A stretch of DNA of 9,173 nt from Lentisphaerota bacterium (GTDB lineage: Bacteria; Verrucomicrobiota; Lentisphaeria; Oligosphaerales; JAFGRS01). Shown here piece after piece: positions 1 to 6,504 of the stretch (position 1 is its first letter; the number at the start of each line of letters is the position of its first letter). The notes under the pieces were generated by a model. The model worked only from the letters and a program-made list of their open reading frames with translations, was not told the DNA's origin and did no database searches. The stretch is taken from the NCBI GenBank assembly GCA_012514865.1, contig JAAYZO010000189.1, positions 1 through 9,173 on the forward strand, read 5' to 3'. The position numbers were made by a program, and so were the translations under genes.

Positions 1-49
1 ACCTCCGACCTCCGACCTCCGACCTCTGACCTCTGACCTCCGACCTCCG
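1..49. repeat. Tandem 7-nt repeat, seven copies
   Basis: Seven consecutive heptamers fill the left edge: three acctccg, two acctctg, then two acctccg. The only variation is one C/T position in copies 4 and 5. The array starts at base 1, so it may continue outside the window. It lies about 24 nt past the btuB stop codon, in noncoding sequence. Read on the minus strand the unit is cggaggt, which contains a Shine-Dalgarno-like core, but no start codon follows in a way that suggests use. It is best read as a microsatellite/minisatellite; no function can be assigned. Confidence 0.9.
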
Positions 50-73
50 GACAGCCCGCGCCGGGGGGACTGC

Positions 74-2026
74 TCAGAAGGTGACATTCATGCCGACGTA
101 GTACACCCGGCCGTACTCGTTGTAGTTCGGGAAGACCCGATAGGACTCGTTGAGGAGGTTCTGCACGCGGCCGTAGACCTCGAGGTGCTCGCTGACCGTC
201 CAGGACACGGCCGCATTGGCGAGGGTGTAGGCATCGAGGTGCTCGCCGCCGCCGGAGACCGTATTCATGTGGCCGCAATAGGAGCCGTTGAGGTTGAGGG
301 TCACGGGGCCGGCACACGGCCGCCAGGTCAGGTCGGCACTGCCCTTGTGGCGCGGCTTGTACTGCAGCGGCGAGGCATTCGCCTCCATGTCCAGGGTGTG
401 CTGGTAGGTGTGCGTGAACTGCACCACCACGTCGTCCACCGGGCGGTAGCGCACGAAGCTCTCCAGGCCCTGGCTGCGAATGCCGCTGGTCTGGTCGTAG
501 AAACCGAACGGCTGCTGCGCGGTCGCCTGGGGATTCCAGCCGATGTACTGGCTGACGCGGTTCTGGAACCAGGTCGTGCCGAGGGTCAGGCGACGCTCGC
601 AGAGGTCCTGCTCGACGCCCAGGTCCCAGGCGGTGCCGACCTCGGGGTCGAGACCGGGGTTGCCGTAGCTCGGCTCGTAGAGCTCGTAGAGGCTCGGGGC
701 GCGGTAGGCCTTGCCGGCAGAGGCCTTGAAGCGGGTGCCCCACGACGGGACGTGGTAGGCCGCCGCCGCCATCCAGGTCCACTCGTCGCCGAAGACGCTG
801 TGGCGGTTCCAGCGGCCGCCGCCGTTGAGGAAGAGGTTGTCGACGGGCTCGGTCTGGAGTTCGGCGAAGACGGCGGTGGTGCGGTGCCGGCGGTCGATCG
901 GCGTCGAGGCCGGGATGGCGTAGGCCGGGTAGCCGCCGTCGTCGAGACGCGCGGATTCCTGCACCTGGTCGAGGCCGAGGACGAGGTCGGCGCGCTCATG
1001 CACATGCAGGGTGTTCTGCCAGGTGTACTCGATGGTGCGCCCGGCAAAGCGGTCCTTCCAGCTCCAGCCGGCCTCGTCGCGGTAGCCGCGGCGCAGGTCG
1101 CTCACCGAAGCGCCGAGGCTGACATCCAGGAGGCCGTCGAGGAGGTCCGTCGCCTCCAGACGCAGGCCGCTGAGCCAGCGCTGGCTGTGGGTGTCGCCGC
1201 TGTCCAGAGTCGCGGGCTCCCACTCGGAGGCCGGCCAGCCCATGTCGTACTCCTCGTCGACGCGGCTGTAGCGCCCGAAGTACTCCAGGCGGACATTCTC
1301 GGCCAGGCGCAGGCCGAGGGTGCCCTGCACCTGCCGATGACGCCAGGGGTCGTCATCCTCGTTCAGCGGCGTGTCCATCGCCGAGATGCCCCGCTCGCTC
1401 TCGCGACGCAGGCTCAGCGAGTAATCCAGCGGCCCGGACTGGCCGCGGACCGACCCCGAGGAGCTCAGCCGGCCGTGGCTGCCGGCCTCCATGCCGAGGC
1501 GCACCCGCGGACGGCCCTCCTCCTCGCCCCGGCGCGTCCGGATGTGCACCACGCCGCCCAGGGCGTTCGACCCATACACCGTGCTGCCGGGGCCACGCAC
1601 GATCTCGATCTGCTCGATGTCGGCGAGGTCGATGTCGTTGAGCAGGGGCACCTGCTGGACGCCGCTGGCGTCCTGGACCGGGATGCCGTTGATGAGGAAC
1701 TTGGTGTGGTAGCCCATCATGCCGCGCAGGGCCAGGGTCGTGCTGCTGGACTGCGGGCCGCTGCTGCGGAAGTCGACACCGGGGACCTGGCGAAGCAGGT
1801 CCGTGAGACTGCTGAAGCGGCTGTTCTCGATCTGCTCACGCGTGATGACGGTCACCGACTGCCCGAGCTGACTGACCGGCGTGGCCGTGCGCGTCGCCGA
1901 GACCACCACCGTCTCCATCTGCCGTGGCGGCTCGCCTGCCGCCGCGGCCACCTCCGCCGCCGACAGCCCCGCACTGCCCCACGCTACGGCCGCCACAACA
2001 CCCACCAGAGACCTTGCCCTACGCAT
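74..2026 (-). CDS. btuB: TonB-dependent outer-membrane vitamin B12 receptor (BtuB)
   Basis: A complete 650-residue protein of the TonB-dependent receptor family, expected to bring cobalamins across the outer membrane using TonB-ExbBD energy. Residues 1-24 look like a signal peptide: Arg-rich start, hydrophobic core, Ala-rich cleavage region. Residues 37-46 (METVVVSATR) match a TonB box. The plug follows at about 55-165, with VITREQIENS, LLRQVPGV, the LALRG strand, LINGIPV, IEIVRGPGSTVYGSNALGG and a closing IRTR. The rest is beta-barrel strands, ending in YYVGMNVTF with the C-terminal Phe typical of BAM-inserted barrels. The substrate comes mainly from the cobalamin riboswitch in its own leader; by sequence alone it could be a related BtuB/CirA-type receptor. 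I chose the start at 2026, not the in-frame ATG at 2101, because it has a strong Shine-Dalgarno site and begins the signal peptide directly. No other B12 transport gene is visible downstream. Confidence 0.93.
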   Translation of the reverse strand: MRRARSLVGVVAAVAWGSAGLSAAEVAAAAGEPPRQMETVVVSATRTATPVSQLGQSVTVITREQIENSRFSSLTDLLRQVPGVDFRSSGPQSSSTTLALRGMMGYHTKFLINGIPVQDASGVQQVPLLNDIDLADIEQIEIVRGPGSTVYGSNALGGVVHIRTRRGEEEGRPRVRLGMEAGSHGRLSSSGSVRGQSGPLDYSLSLRRESERGISAMDTPLNEDDDPWRHRQVQGTLGLRLAENVRLEYFGRYSRVDEEYDMGWPASEWEPATLDSGDTHSQRWLSGLRLEATDLLDGLLDVSLGASVSDLRRGYRDEAGWSWKDRFAGRTIEYTWQNTLHVHERADLVLGLDQVQESARLDDGGYPAYAIPASTPIDRRHRTTAVFAELQTEPVDNLFLNGGGRWNRHSVFGDEWTWMAAAAYHVPSWGTRFKASAGKAYRAPSLYELYEPSYGNPGLDPEVGTAWDLGVEQDLCERRLTLGTTWFQNRVSQYIGWNPQATAQQPFGFYDQTSGIRSQGLESFVRYRPVDDVVVQFTHTYQHTLDMEANASPLQYKPRHKGSADLTWRPCAGPVTLNLNGSYCGHMNTVSGGGEHLDAYTLANAAVSWTVSEHLEVYGRVQNLLNESYRVFPNYNEYGRVYYVGMNVTF

Positions 2027-2032
2027 CGCCCG

Positions 2033-2041
2033 CTCTCCTTT
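2033..2041 (-). promoter_or_regulatory. Shine-Dalgarno site fixing the btuB start
   Basis: The minus strand reads AAAGGAGAG here, with the AAGGAG core 8 nt before the ATG at 2026. The upstream in-frame ATG at 2101 lies inside the riboswitch leader and would put about 25 polar residues ahead of the signal peptide. This site therefore decides the start. Confidence 0.85.
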
Positions 2042-2106
2042 CGACTCTGACACCCACTCCGTGCCGCGATCGTGGCAGAGCCTCCATCCGTGGTCGGCCA
2101 CCCCAG

Positions 2107-2135
2107 GACCGGCATTGCATCAAAACAATGCGGCC
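2107..2135 (-). other. Alternative hairpin overlapping the leader terminator
   Basis: On the minus-strand RNA, 2131-2126 (GCATTG) pairs with 2117-2112 (CAATGC) across an 8-nt loop. After one bulged base at 2111, 2135-2132 (GGCC) pairs with 2110-2107 (GGTC, one G-U). The hairpin uses the last five bases of the terminator stem's 3' arm and part of the T-rich run after it, so the two structures cannot both form fully. It could act as an antiterminator or simply be an alternative fold. No element linking it to the aptamer was found. Confidence 0.4.
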
Positions 2136-2165
2136 GGCGTTCCGCGAACAAGGGAACGCCGGCCG
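2120..2165 (-). terminator. Probable riboswitch-controlled intrinsic terminator in the btuB leader
   Basis: Bases 2165-2153 pair perfectly with 2143-2131 as a 13-bp GC-rich stem with a 9-nt loop (2152-2144). On the minus strand the stem is followed by CATTGTTTTG, a modest T-rich run with four consecutive T. It lies between the aptamer and the btuB start, about 105 nt before the ATG, where a transcription-attenuation platform is expected. The T-tract is interrupted, so termination efficiency is uncertain. A translational mechanism remains possible, although the ribosome site is about 90 nt further on. Confidence 0.6.
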
Positions 2166-2189
2166 GTCATGCGATGCCATGCTGACCTG

Positions 2190-2402
2190 ACCGTCCCAAA
2201 CGCGGGGACGTCCGACAAACAGGGTCTCCTGACTCGCGGGCGCGTTGCCGAAGCAACTCCTACCACCCTGCCTTCCCATCCTGCCTGACGGCAGAACAGT
2301 GGCTTCTCTGGGCGTCGTTCCCGCTCACAGTGGCGCGACCGTTCCGGATTCTCACCGGATTCCCCTGCGCTTCACGTGAAGCGACTGTGCCACCTTTCGG
2401 TT
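2190..2402 (-). ncRNA. Cobalamin riboswitch upstream of btuB
   Basis: The minus strand carries the conserved core of the cobalamin (B12) aptamer. AGGTGGCAC comes near the 5' end. GGGAATCCGGTGAGAATCC follows at 2364-2346, then the CCACTGTGAGCGGGAA segment (2333-2318), and AGTCAGGAGACC closes the core at 2234-2223. A possible P1 pairs CCGA (2400-2397) with TCGG (2215-2212). Just past the core, a 6-bp hairpin (2210-2205 with 2197-2192) has loop CGCGTTT. Its CGCG is complementary to the CGCG at 2337-2334, which fits the L5-L13 kissing loop known for this family. The element should lower btuB expression when cobalamin is abundant. The core is clear; the exact ends are approximate. Confidence 0.95.
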
Positions 2403-2410
2403 GCGAGGCG

Positions 2411-2439
2411 TACCTTCGTGCCTGGCGCTCCGAAGTCAA
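2411..2439 (-). promoter_or_regulatory. Weak sigma70-like promoter candidate for the riboswitch-btuB transcript
   Basis: A near-consensus -35 box TTGACT (2439-2434) is followed after exactly 17 nt by AAGGTA (2416-2411), a poor -10 match. A start about 7 nt later would fall at about 2404, directly before the 5' end of the aptamer. The position is attractive but the -10 is weak, and promoter rules in this organism are unknown. Confidence 0.3.
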
Positions 2440-2489
2440 GTCCGCCGGAATGGGCGCCGCGTGCCGGCGCCGTTTCCGGCGGTGGTGAC

Positions 2490-4271
2490 TCAGGCCTTCG
2501 TCTTGCGGTCGTGGTAGTGGGTATGCAGGAGTTCGTGGGCCTTGTGGCCGTTGGGCTTGCCGAGGAACTCGGCGTAGATCGCCGCGATGGCCGGGTTGTC
2601 GTGCGACTTGCGCATGGGCCGGCCCTCGTCCTCGGCGTAGATCGCTCCGATGCGCTGACGGCGCACCGCGTCGGTCGTCGGCCGCGGCTGACCGCCGCCG
2701 CCGATGCAGCCGCCCGGGCAGCACATCACTTCGATGAAGTGGTACTCGGCCTTGCCCTCGGCCACCTCCTGGCAGATCCGGTGCGCATTCGACAGGCCAT
2801 GCGCCACCGCCACCCGCGCTGTCACGCCCTCGAGGAAAGACCACTCCGAGACGCAGCCCGAGAAGGTCACCGCGGCCTCCTTGAGGCCCTGCAGGCCCTG
2901 GATCGGCTTGACGTGAAGCTGGTCCATCGGCAGCGGCCGGCCGGTCACCAGCTCGTAGACCGTGCGCAGGGCCGCCTCCATGACGCCGCCGGTGTTGGCG
3001 AAGATATCGGCGGCGCCGGTGGACATGCCCATGGGGACGTCCTGCTCGCCGTCCGGGAGACTCATGAAGTCGATGCCGGCCTCCTTGATCAGGTCGCCAA
3101 GTTCGCGCGTGGTCAGGACGTAGTCGACGTCCTTGAAACCGGAGGCCTTCATCTCGTCGCGCTCACACTCGAACTTCTTGGCCGTGCAGGGCATCACCGA
3201 GACCACCACCACGCTGGCCGGGTCGATGCCCGCCTTCTGCGCGTAGTAGGTCTTGGCCAGCGCCCCGAACATCTGCTGCGGTGACTTGCAGGTGGACAGG
3301 TTCGGCAGGAGCTGCGGGTAGAACTGCTCCATGTAGTTGATCCATCCCGGCGAGCAGCTCGTGAACATCGGCAGGCGCACCTCCGGGTCCTTGTCGACAA
3401 TGGCGCGCTGGAGCCGCCCGAGCAGCTCGGTGCCTTCCTCGATGATGGTCAGGTCGGCCGTGAAGTTGGTGTCGAAGACCTTCTGGAAGCCCAGCCGGCG
3501 CAGGGCCGTGACCATCTTGCCGGTGACGAGGGTGCCAGGCGCGCAGCCGAAGCACTCCCCGAGGGCGGCGCGGATGGCCGGGGCGGTCTGCACGATGACG
3601 TGCTTCTTCGGGTCGTCGAGAGCGGCCCAGACGTCCTCGACCGCGTCCTTCTCGTAGATGGCCCCGACCGGGCAGACCGCGGCGCACTGGCCGCACTGCA
3701 CGCAGACCGCCTCGGCGAGTTCCTCGCCGACGCCGGCGCCGATGACCGTATCGAAACCGCGCGCCCGCGGCGCCAGGGATCCGACCCCCTGGACCTCCTG
3801 GCAGACCGCCACGCAGCGCCGGCAGAGCACGCATTTGTTCATATCGCGCACCAGCGCCGGCGTCGAGGTATCGACCGGAACCGGCTCGCGCTGGTAGGGG
3901 AAGCGCACCTCGGTGATGCCCATCTCCTGGGCCAGCGCCTGGAGTTCGCAACTGCCGTTGCGGGTGCAGGCATTGCAGTCCCATGGGTGGTTCGCCAGGA
4001 GCAGCTCGACCGAGAGCCGGCGGGCCTCTCGAGCCGCCTTGGAGGTGGTGCGCACCACCATCTCCGGCGCGACCTTCGTCACGCAGGCGGGCTGCAGGGT
4101 GCGGGCGCCCTGGATGTCGACCAGACAGACGCGGCACGAACCCGGGCTCGAGAGGCCGGGGAAGTGGCACAGGGTCGGGATCACGACGCCGGCCTGGCGG
4201 GCCGCGTCCAGGACCGTCGTGCCTTCGGGTACCGTCACCGTCTGCCGGTCAATCGTCAGCGTCACGGCCAT
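2490..4271 (-). CDS. hydA: [FeFe]-hydrogenase catalytic subunit HydA with NuoG-like Fe-S relay
   Basis: A 593-residue catalytic subunit that interconverts protons and H2 in the cytoplasm. The N-terminus is an [2Fe-2S] domain with C35, C46, C49 and C63. A His-ligated [4Fe-4S] motif follows (H95, C99, C102, C108). A two-cluster ferredoxin domain has C147/150/153/157 and C190/193/196/200, the M3-type layout. The H-cluster domain has all three signatures: TSCSPGW (304-310), MPCTAKKFE (360-368) and EVMCCPGGC (514-522), followed by the small-subunit tail ending in HELLHTHY. The residue after the first L1 cysteine is Ser307, where CpI has the proton-relay Cys299. The protein ends before the extra C-terminal [2Fe-2S] domain of Thermotoga HydA. 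It is the last gene of the operon, 54 nt after hydB, with GAGGAG upstream of the ATG. The maturases HydEFG are not in the window. Confidence 0.96.
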   Translation of the reverse strand: MAVTLTIDRQTVTVPEGTTVLDAARQAGVVIPTLCHFPGLSSPGSCRVCLVDIQGARTLQPACVTKVAPEMVVRTTSKAAREARRLSVELLLANHPWDCNACTRNGSCELQALAQEMGITEVRFPYQREPVPVDTSTPALVRDMNKCVLCRRCVAVCQEVQGVGSLAPRARGFDTVIGAGVGEELAEAVCVQCGQCAAVCPVGAIYEKDAVEDVWAALDDPKKHVIVQTAPAIRAALGECFGCAPGTLVTGKMVTALRRLGFQKVFDTNFTADLTIIEEGTELLGRLQRAIVDKDPEVRLPMFTSCSPGWINYMEQFYPQLLPNLSTCKSPQQMFGALAKTYYAQKAGIDPASVVVVSVMPCTAKKFECERDEMKASGFKDVDYVLTTRELGDLIKEAGIDFMSLPDGEQDVPMGMSTGAADIFANTGGVMEAALRTVYELVTGRPLPMDQLHVKPIQGLQGLKEAAVTFSGCVSEWSFLEGVTARVAVAHGLSNAHRICQEVAEGKAEYHFIEVMCCPGGCIGGGGQPRPTTDAVRRQRIGAIYAEDEGRPMRKSHDNPAIAAIYAEFLGKPNGHKAHELLHTHYHDRKTKA

Positions 4272-4285
4272 GGCTATCGTCTCCT

Positions 4286-4322
4286 CATTGGGGTTGAAGG
4301 CGTCAACGTCGGCGTTCCAATG
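4286..4322 (-). repeat. Small inverted repeat in the hydB-hydA gap
   Basis: In the 54-nt gap, CATTGG (minus strand, 4322-4317) is the exact complement of CCAATG (4291-4286), separated by 25 nt that contain further short self-complementary pieces (AACG/CGTT and GTTGA/TCAAC). The right arm touches the hydA Shine-Dalgarno site (AGGAG, 4285-4281). It may be a weak structure tuning hydA translation or transcript processing; six base pairs can also occur by chance. Confidence 0.3.
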
Positions 4323-4325
4323 TCC

Positions 4326-5963
4326 CTACTCGGCGAACTCCACCAGCTCCAGGTCGCAGTGTGCCGGCCGCGGCCGGACCAGGCTGCGGTCGATGCCGGC
4401 CTCGACCTCGGGCCGGAAGTAGCGCAGGGCCGACATCACCGGCCCCGCCGGCGACTGCCCGAGCGGGCAGAAGGCCATGCCCTTCAGCGACATCACCAGC
4501 TCCTCCATGAGGGCGACATCGCCGGTGTAGCCGCGGCCGGCCTTGAGCCGCCCGCTGATCTGGCAGAGCACCTGCAGGCCATTGCGACAGGGGTTGCAGT
4601 TGCCGCAGGACTCATGCCGGAAGAATCTCAGGCAGGCGTCGAGGTAGTCGCAGACCCCGACCGTGTCATTGAGCACCAGGACCGCCCCCGAGCCGAGGAC
4701 ATGCCCGACGCGCTGCATGGCGTCGTACTCCAGAGGCACGTCGAGCATCTCGCTGCCCAGGATCTCGCCGGCGGTGCCGCCGAGGTGGGCCATCTTGAAG
4801 CTGCCCGCCGACAGGCCGCCGCCGTAGTCGTGGATGATCTCGCGCAGGGTCGTGCCCGAGGCCACCTCGATCAGACCGGGGCGCTGCACGTGCCCGATGA
4901 TGGTGTAGACCTTCGTCCCGGGAGTGCCGGCGCTGCCGATGGCGCGGAACCACTCCGGGCCGTTGCGGATGATCGACGGCACGCAGGCCAGGGTCTCGAC
5001 GTTGTTGACATTGGTCGGCTTGCCCAGGTAGCCCGACTCGGCCGGGTACGGCGGCTTCAGCCGCGGCAGGCCGCGCCGGCCTTCCATCGACTCGATCAGG
5101 GCCGTCTCCTCGCCGCAGACGTAGGCGCCGGCGCCGATGCGTATCTCGACATCGAAGGAGAAGCGCGTGCCCAGGAGGCGCCGGCCGAGGAGGCCCATGC
5201 CGCGCGCCGCGGCAATCGCCTTCTCGAGCCGCTCAATCGACAGGCGGTACTCGCCGCGGATGTAGATGTAGCCGCGCGTCGCGCCGATCGCGTACGCACA
5301 GAGCGCCATGCCCTCCAGGACCTTATGCGGATCGCCCTCCATGATCAGGCGGTCCTTGAAGGTCCCCGGCTCGCCCTCGTCGGCGTTGCAGATGACCACC
5401 TTCGAGCGGCCCTTGGCCTCGGCACAGAAGCGCCACTTGCGGCCGGTGGGGAAGCCGGCTCCGCCGCGACCGCGCAGGCCCGACGCCTCGACCGCCTCGA
5501 GGACCTGCCCCGGGCTCATCTCGGTGAGGGCCCGGGCCAGGGCCTGGTAGCCATCGCAGGCGATGTACTCCTCCAGGCGCTCCGGGTCGATCCGGCCGCA
5601 GTTCTCCAGGACGACCCGGCCCGCCAGATGACGCCGGCGGTCGCCGACGCCCACCGGGACCTGCGGCGGTATCTCGCGCGGCAGGACGTACCGGCCGCAG
5701 ATGCGGCCCTTGACCAGATGCTCCTCGACAATCGCCGGGACGTCGTCCGCGGTCAGATGACCATAGACCACGCCGTCGGGCTGAACCGCCGCCAGGACGC
5801 CGGCATTCGAGGGCCCGAATGACCCGGTCTCGACCACCTGAATCTCGTCGGCCAGGCCGCGCTGGCCAATCTCGACCAGGAAGCGGCTCTTGACCTCACG
5901 GGCGCCGATGATCACGCTGGCGGCGTCGACGGGTATCATGACCGTGGTTCGCGGTGCTGCCAT
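4326..5963 (-). CDS. hydB: Short NuoF-type flavoprotein subunit of the hydrogenase (HydB-like, FdsB-like N-terminus)
   Basis: A 545-residue diaphorase subunit expected to pass electrons between NAD(H), FMN and the hydrogenase Fe-S chain. The FMN/NADH fold shows GRGGAGFPTGRKW (165-177), CNADEGEPGTFKDR (192-205) and GAGAYVCGEETALIESMEGRRG (277-298, read as consecutive motifs). Its [4Fe-4S] motif is C453, C456, C459 (ESCGNCNPCR) and C499. Residues 1-90 align with the thioredoxin-like [2Fe-2S] domain of HydB, but the four ligand positions appear to be P11, S17, S48 and S52, so no cluster can bind. From memory, formate dehydrogenase FdsB has a similar cluster-free N-terminus. The protein stops soon after the SALRYF segment and lacks the 2x[4Fe-4S] tail of bifurcating HydB. 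The start is well supported by AAGGAGG lying inside the end of hydC, with a 3-nt gap that implies translational coupling. The paralogous fusion gene lies upstream. An FdsB-type formate dehydrogenase partner is an alternative role, but adjacency to hydA argues for hydrogenase. Confidence 0.9.
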   Translation of the reverse strand: MAAPRTTVMIPVDAASVIIGAREVKSRFLVEIGQRGLADEIQVVETGSFGPSNAGVLAAVQPDGVVYGHLTADDVPAIVEEHLVKGRICGRYVLPREIPPQVPVGVGDRRRHLAGRVVLENCGRIDPERLEEYIACDGYQALARALTEMSPGQVLEAVEASGLRGRGGAGFPTGRKWRFCAEAKGRSKVVICNADEGEPGTFKDRLIMEGDPHKVLEGMALCAYAIGATRGYIYIRGEYRLSIERLEKAIAAARGMGLLGRRLLGTRFSFDVEIRIGAGAYVCGEETALIESMEGRRGLPRLKPPYPAESGYLGKPTNVNNVETLACVPSIIRNGPEWFRAIGSAGTPGTKVYTIIGHVQRPGLIEVASGTTLREIIHDYGGGLSAGSFKMAHLGGTAGEILGSEMLDVPLEYDAMQRVGHVLGSGAVLVLNDTVGVCDYLDACLRFFRHESCGNCNPCRNGLQVLCQISGRLKAGRGYTGDVALMEELVMSLKGMAFCPLGQSPAGPVMSALRYFRPEVEAGIDRSLVRPRPAHCDLELVEFAE

Positions 5964-5966
5964 GGG

Positions 5967-6458
5967 TCACGCCTCCTTGCCTGACACCGCCGCGCCCAGC
6001 GAGTCGGCCGCCTGGATACGCTCCAGGATCTCGCCGACCTTGACGCGCGTGAGGTTGCCGTAGATCTCGTCGTCAACCATCATCACCGGGGCCACACCGC
6101 AGGCGCCCAGACAGCTCGTCGGCTCCAGGGTGAAACAGCCGTCGGCGGTGGTCTCGCCGAAGTCGATGCCGAGGCGCTCGCGAATGGCCTCGCGGAGGTT
6201 CTCCTCGCCCATGATGTAGCAGGGCGGGCTGTCGCACAGCCGGATGATGTGCCGGCCGCGCGGCTTCAGACTGAACAGCGAGTAGAACGAGGCCGTGCCG
6301 ACGATGTCGGCGACACTCAGCCCCATGACCTCGGCGAGCTCCTCGAGGTCGCCGTGATCCAGCGCGTTGTCACAACGCTGCTTCTGGAGGTCGTGCAGAA
6401 TCACCAGGAGGTTCTCCCGGGCCCTGCCGCGCTTGCGGACAATCTGACGGACCGTCAT
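5967..6458 (-). CDS. hydC: NuoE-type [2Fe-2S] thioredoxin-like subunit (HydC-like)
   Basis: A 163-residue protein of the NuoE/HydC family, a [2Fe-2S] carrier that docks on a NuoF partner. The N-terminal helical bundle covers about 1-65, with the family segment ENLLVILHDLQ and then GTASFYSLF. The thioredoxin-like domain carries the four cluster ligands: C75 and C80 (LCDSPPCYIMG), and C116 and C120 (TSCLGACGVAPVMMV). Length matches usual HydC proteins. I chose the ATG at 6458, which has GGGAGA 6 nt upstream. The GTG at 6521 would add 21 low-complexity residues, overlap the preceding gene by 17 nt and lacks a good ribosome site. It sits between two NuoF-type genes, so it may serve either or both; the 3-nt gap to hydB favours hydB as main partner. 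It is the only NuoE visible here. Confidence 0.93.
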   Translation of the reverse strand: MTVRQIVRKRGRARENLLVILHDLQKQRCDNALDHGDLEELAEVMGLSVADIVGTASFYSLFSLKPRGRHIIRLCDSPPCYIMGEENLREAIRERLGIDFGETTADGCFTLEPTSCLGACGVAPVMMVDDEIYGNLTRVKVGEILERIQAADSLGAAVSGKEA

Positions 6459-6464
6459 GGCCGT

Positions 6465-6470
6465 TCTCCC
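6465..6470 (-). promoter_or_regulatory. Shine-Dalgarno site deciding the hydC start
   Basis: The minus strand reads GGGAGA here, 6 nt before the ATG at 6458. It supports this start over the GTG at 6521, and leaves a 46-nt gap to the stop codon of the upstream fusion gene. Confidence 0.7.
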
Positions 6471-6504
6471 GAATTTCTCACGGGCGCCGCCCTCGCGGGC
6501 GCCG

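Noticed and set aside
1..49. Heptamer array as a CRISPR array
   Set aside because: Units are 7 nt with no spacers, far from repeat-spacer architecture.
50..73. Possible terminator after btuB
   Set aside because: The GC-rich stretch forms only a short imperfect hairpin and no T-run follows on the minus strand.
185..2050. 621-codon plus-strand open frame opposite btuB
   Set aside because: Its translation is low-complexity (Ala, Gly, Val, Arg, His rich) with no recognisable domain, while the opposite strand encodes a complete TonB receptor. It is a GC-driven antisense shadow.
2027..2101. N-terminal extension of btuB from the ATG at 2101
   Set aside because: It would translate the riboswitch leader and bury the signal peptide; the ATG at 2026 has a strong ribosome site.
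3600..5822. 740-codon plus-strand open frame opposite hydA/hydB
   Set aside because: It spans parts of two clearly coding minus-strand genes plus their gap and has biased composition without motifs, so it is an antisense shadow.
6481..6504. Repeated cgggcgccg in the gap before hydC as a regulatory hairpin
   Set aside because: It partly overlaps only as a short GC-rich repeat with a self-complementary ggcgcc core. In this composition such repeats are expected and nothing ties it to a function.
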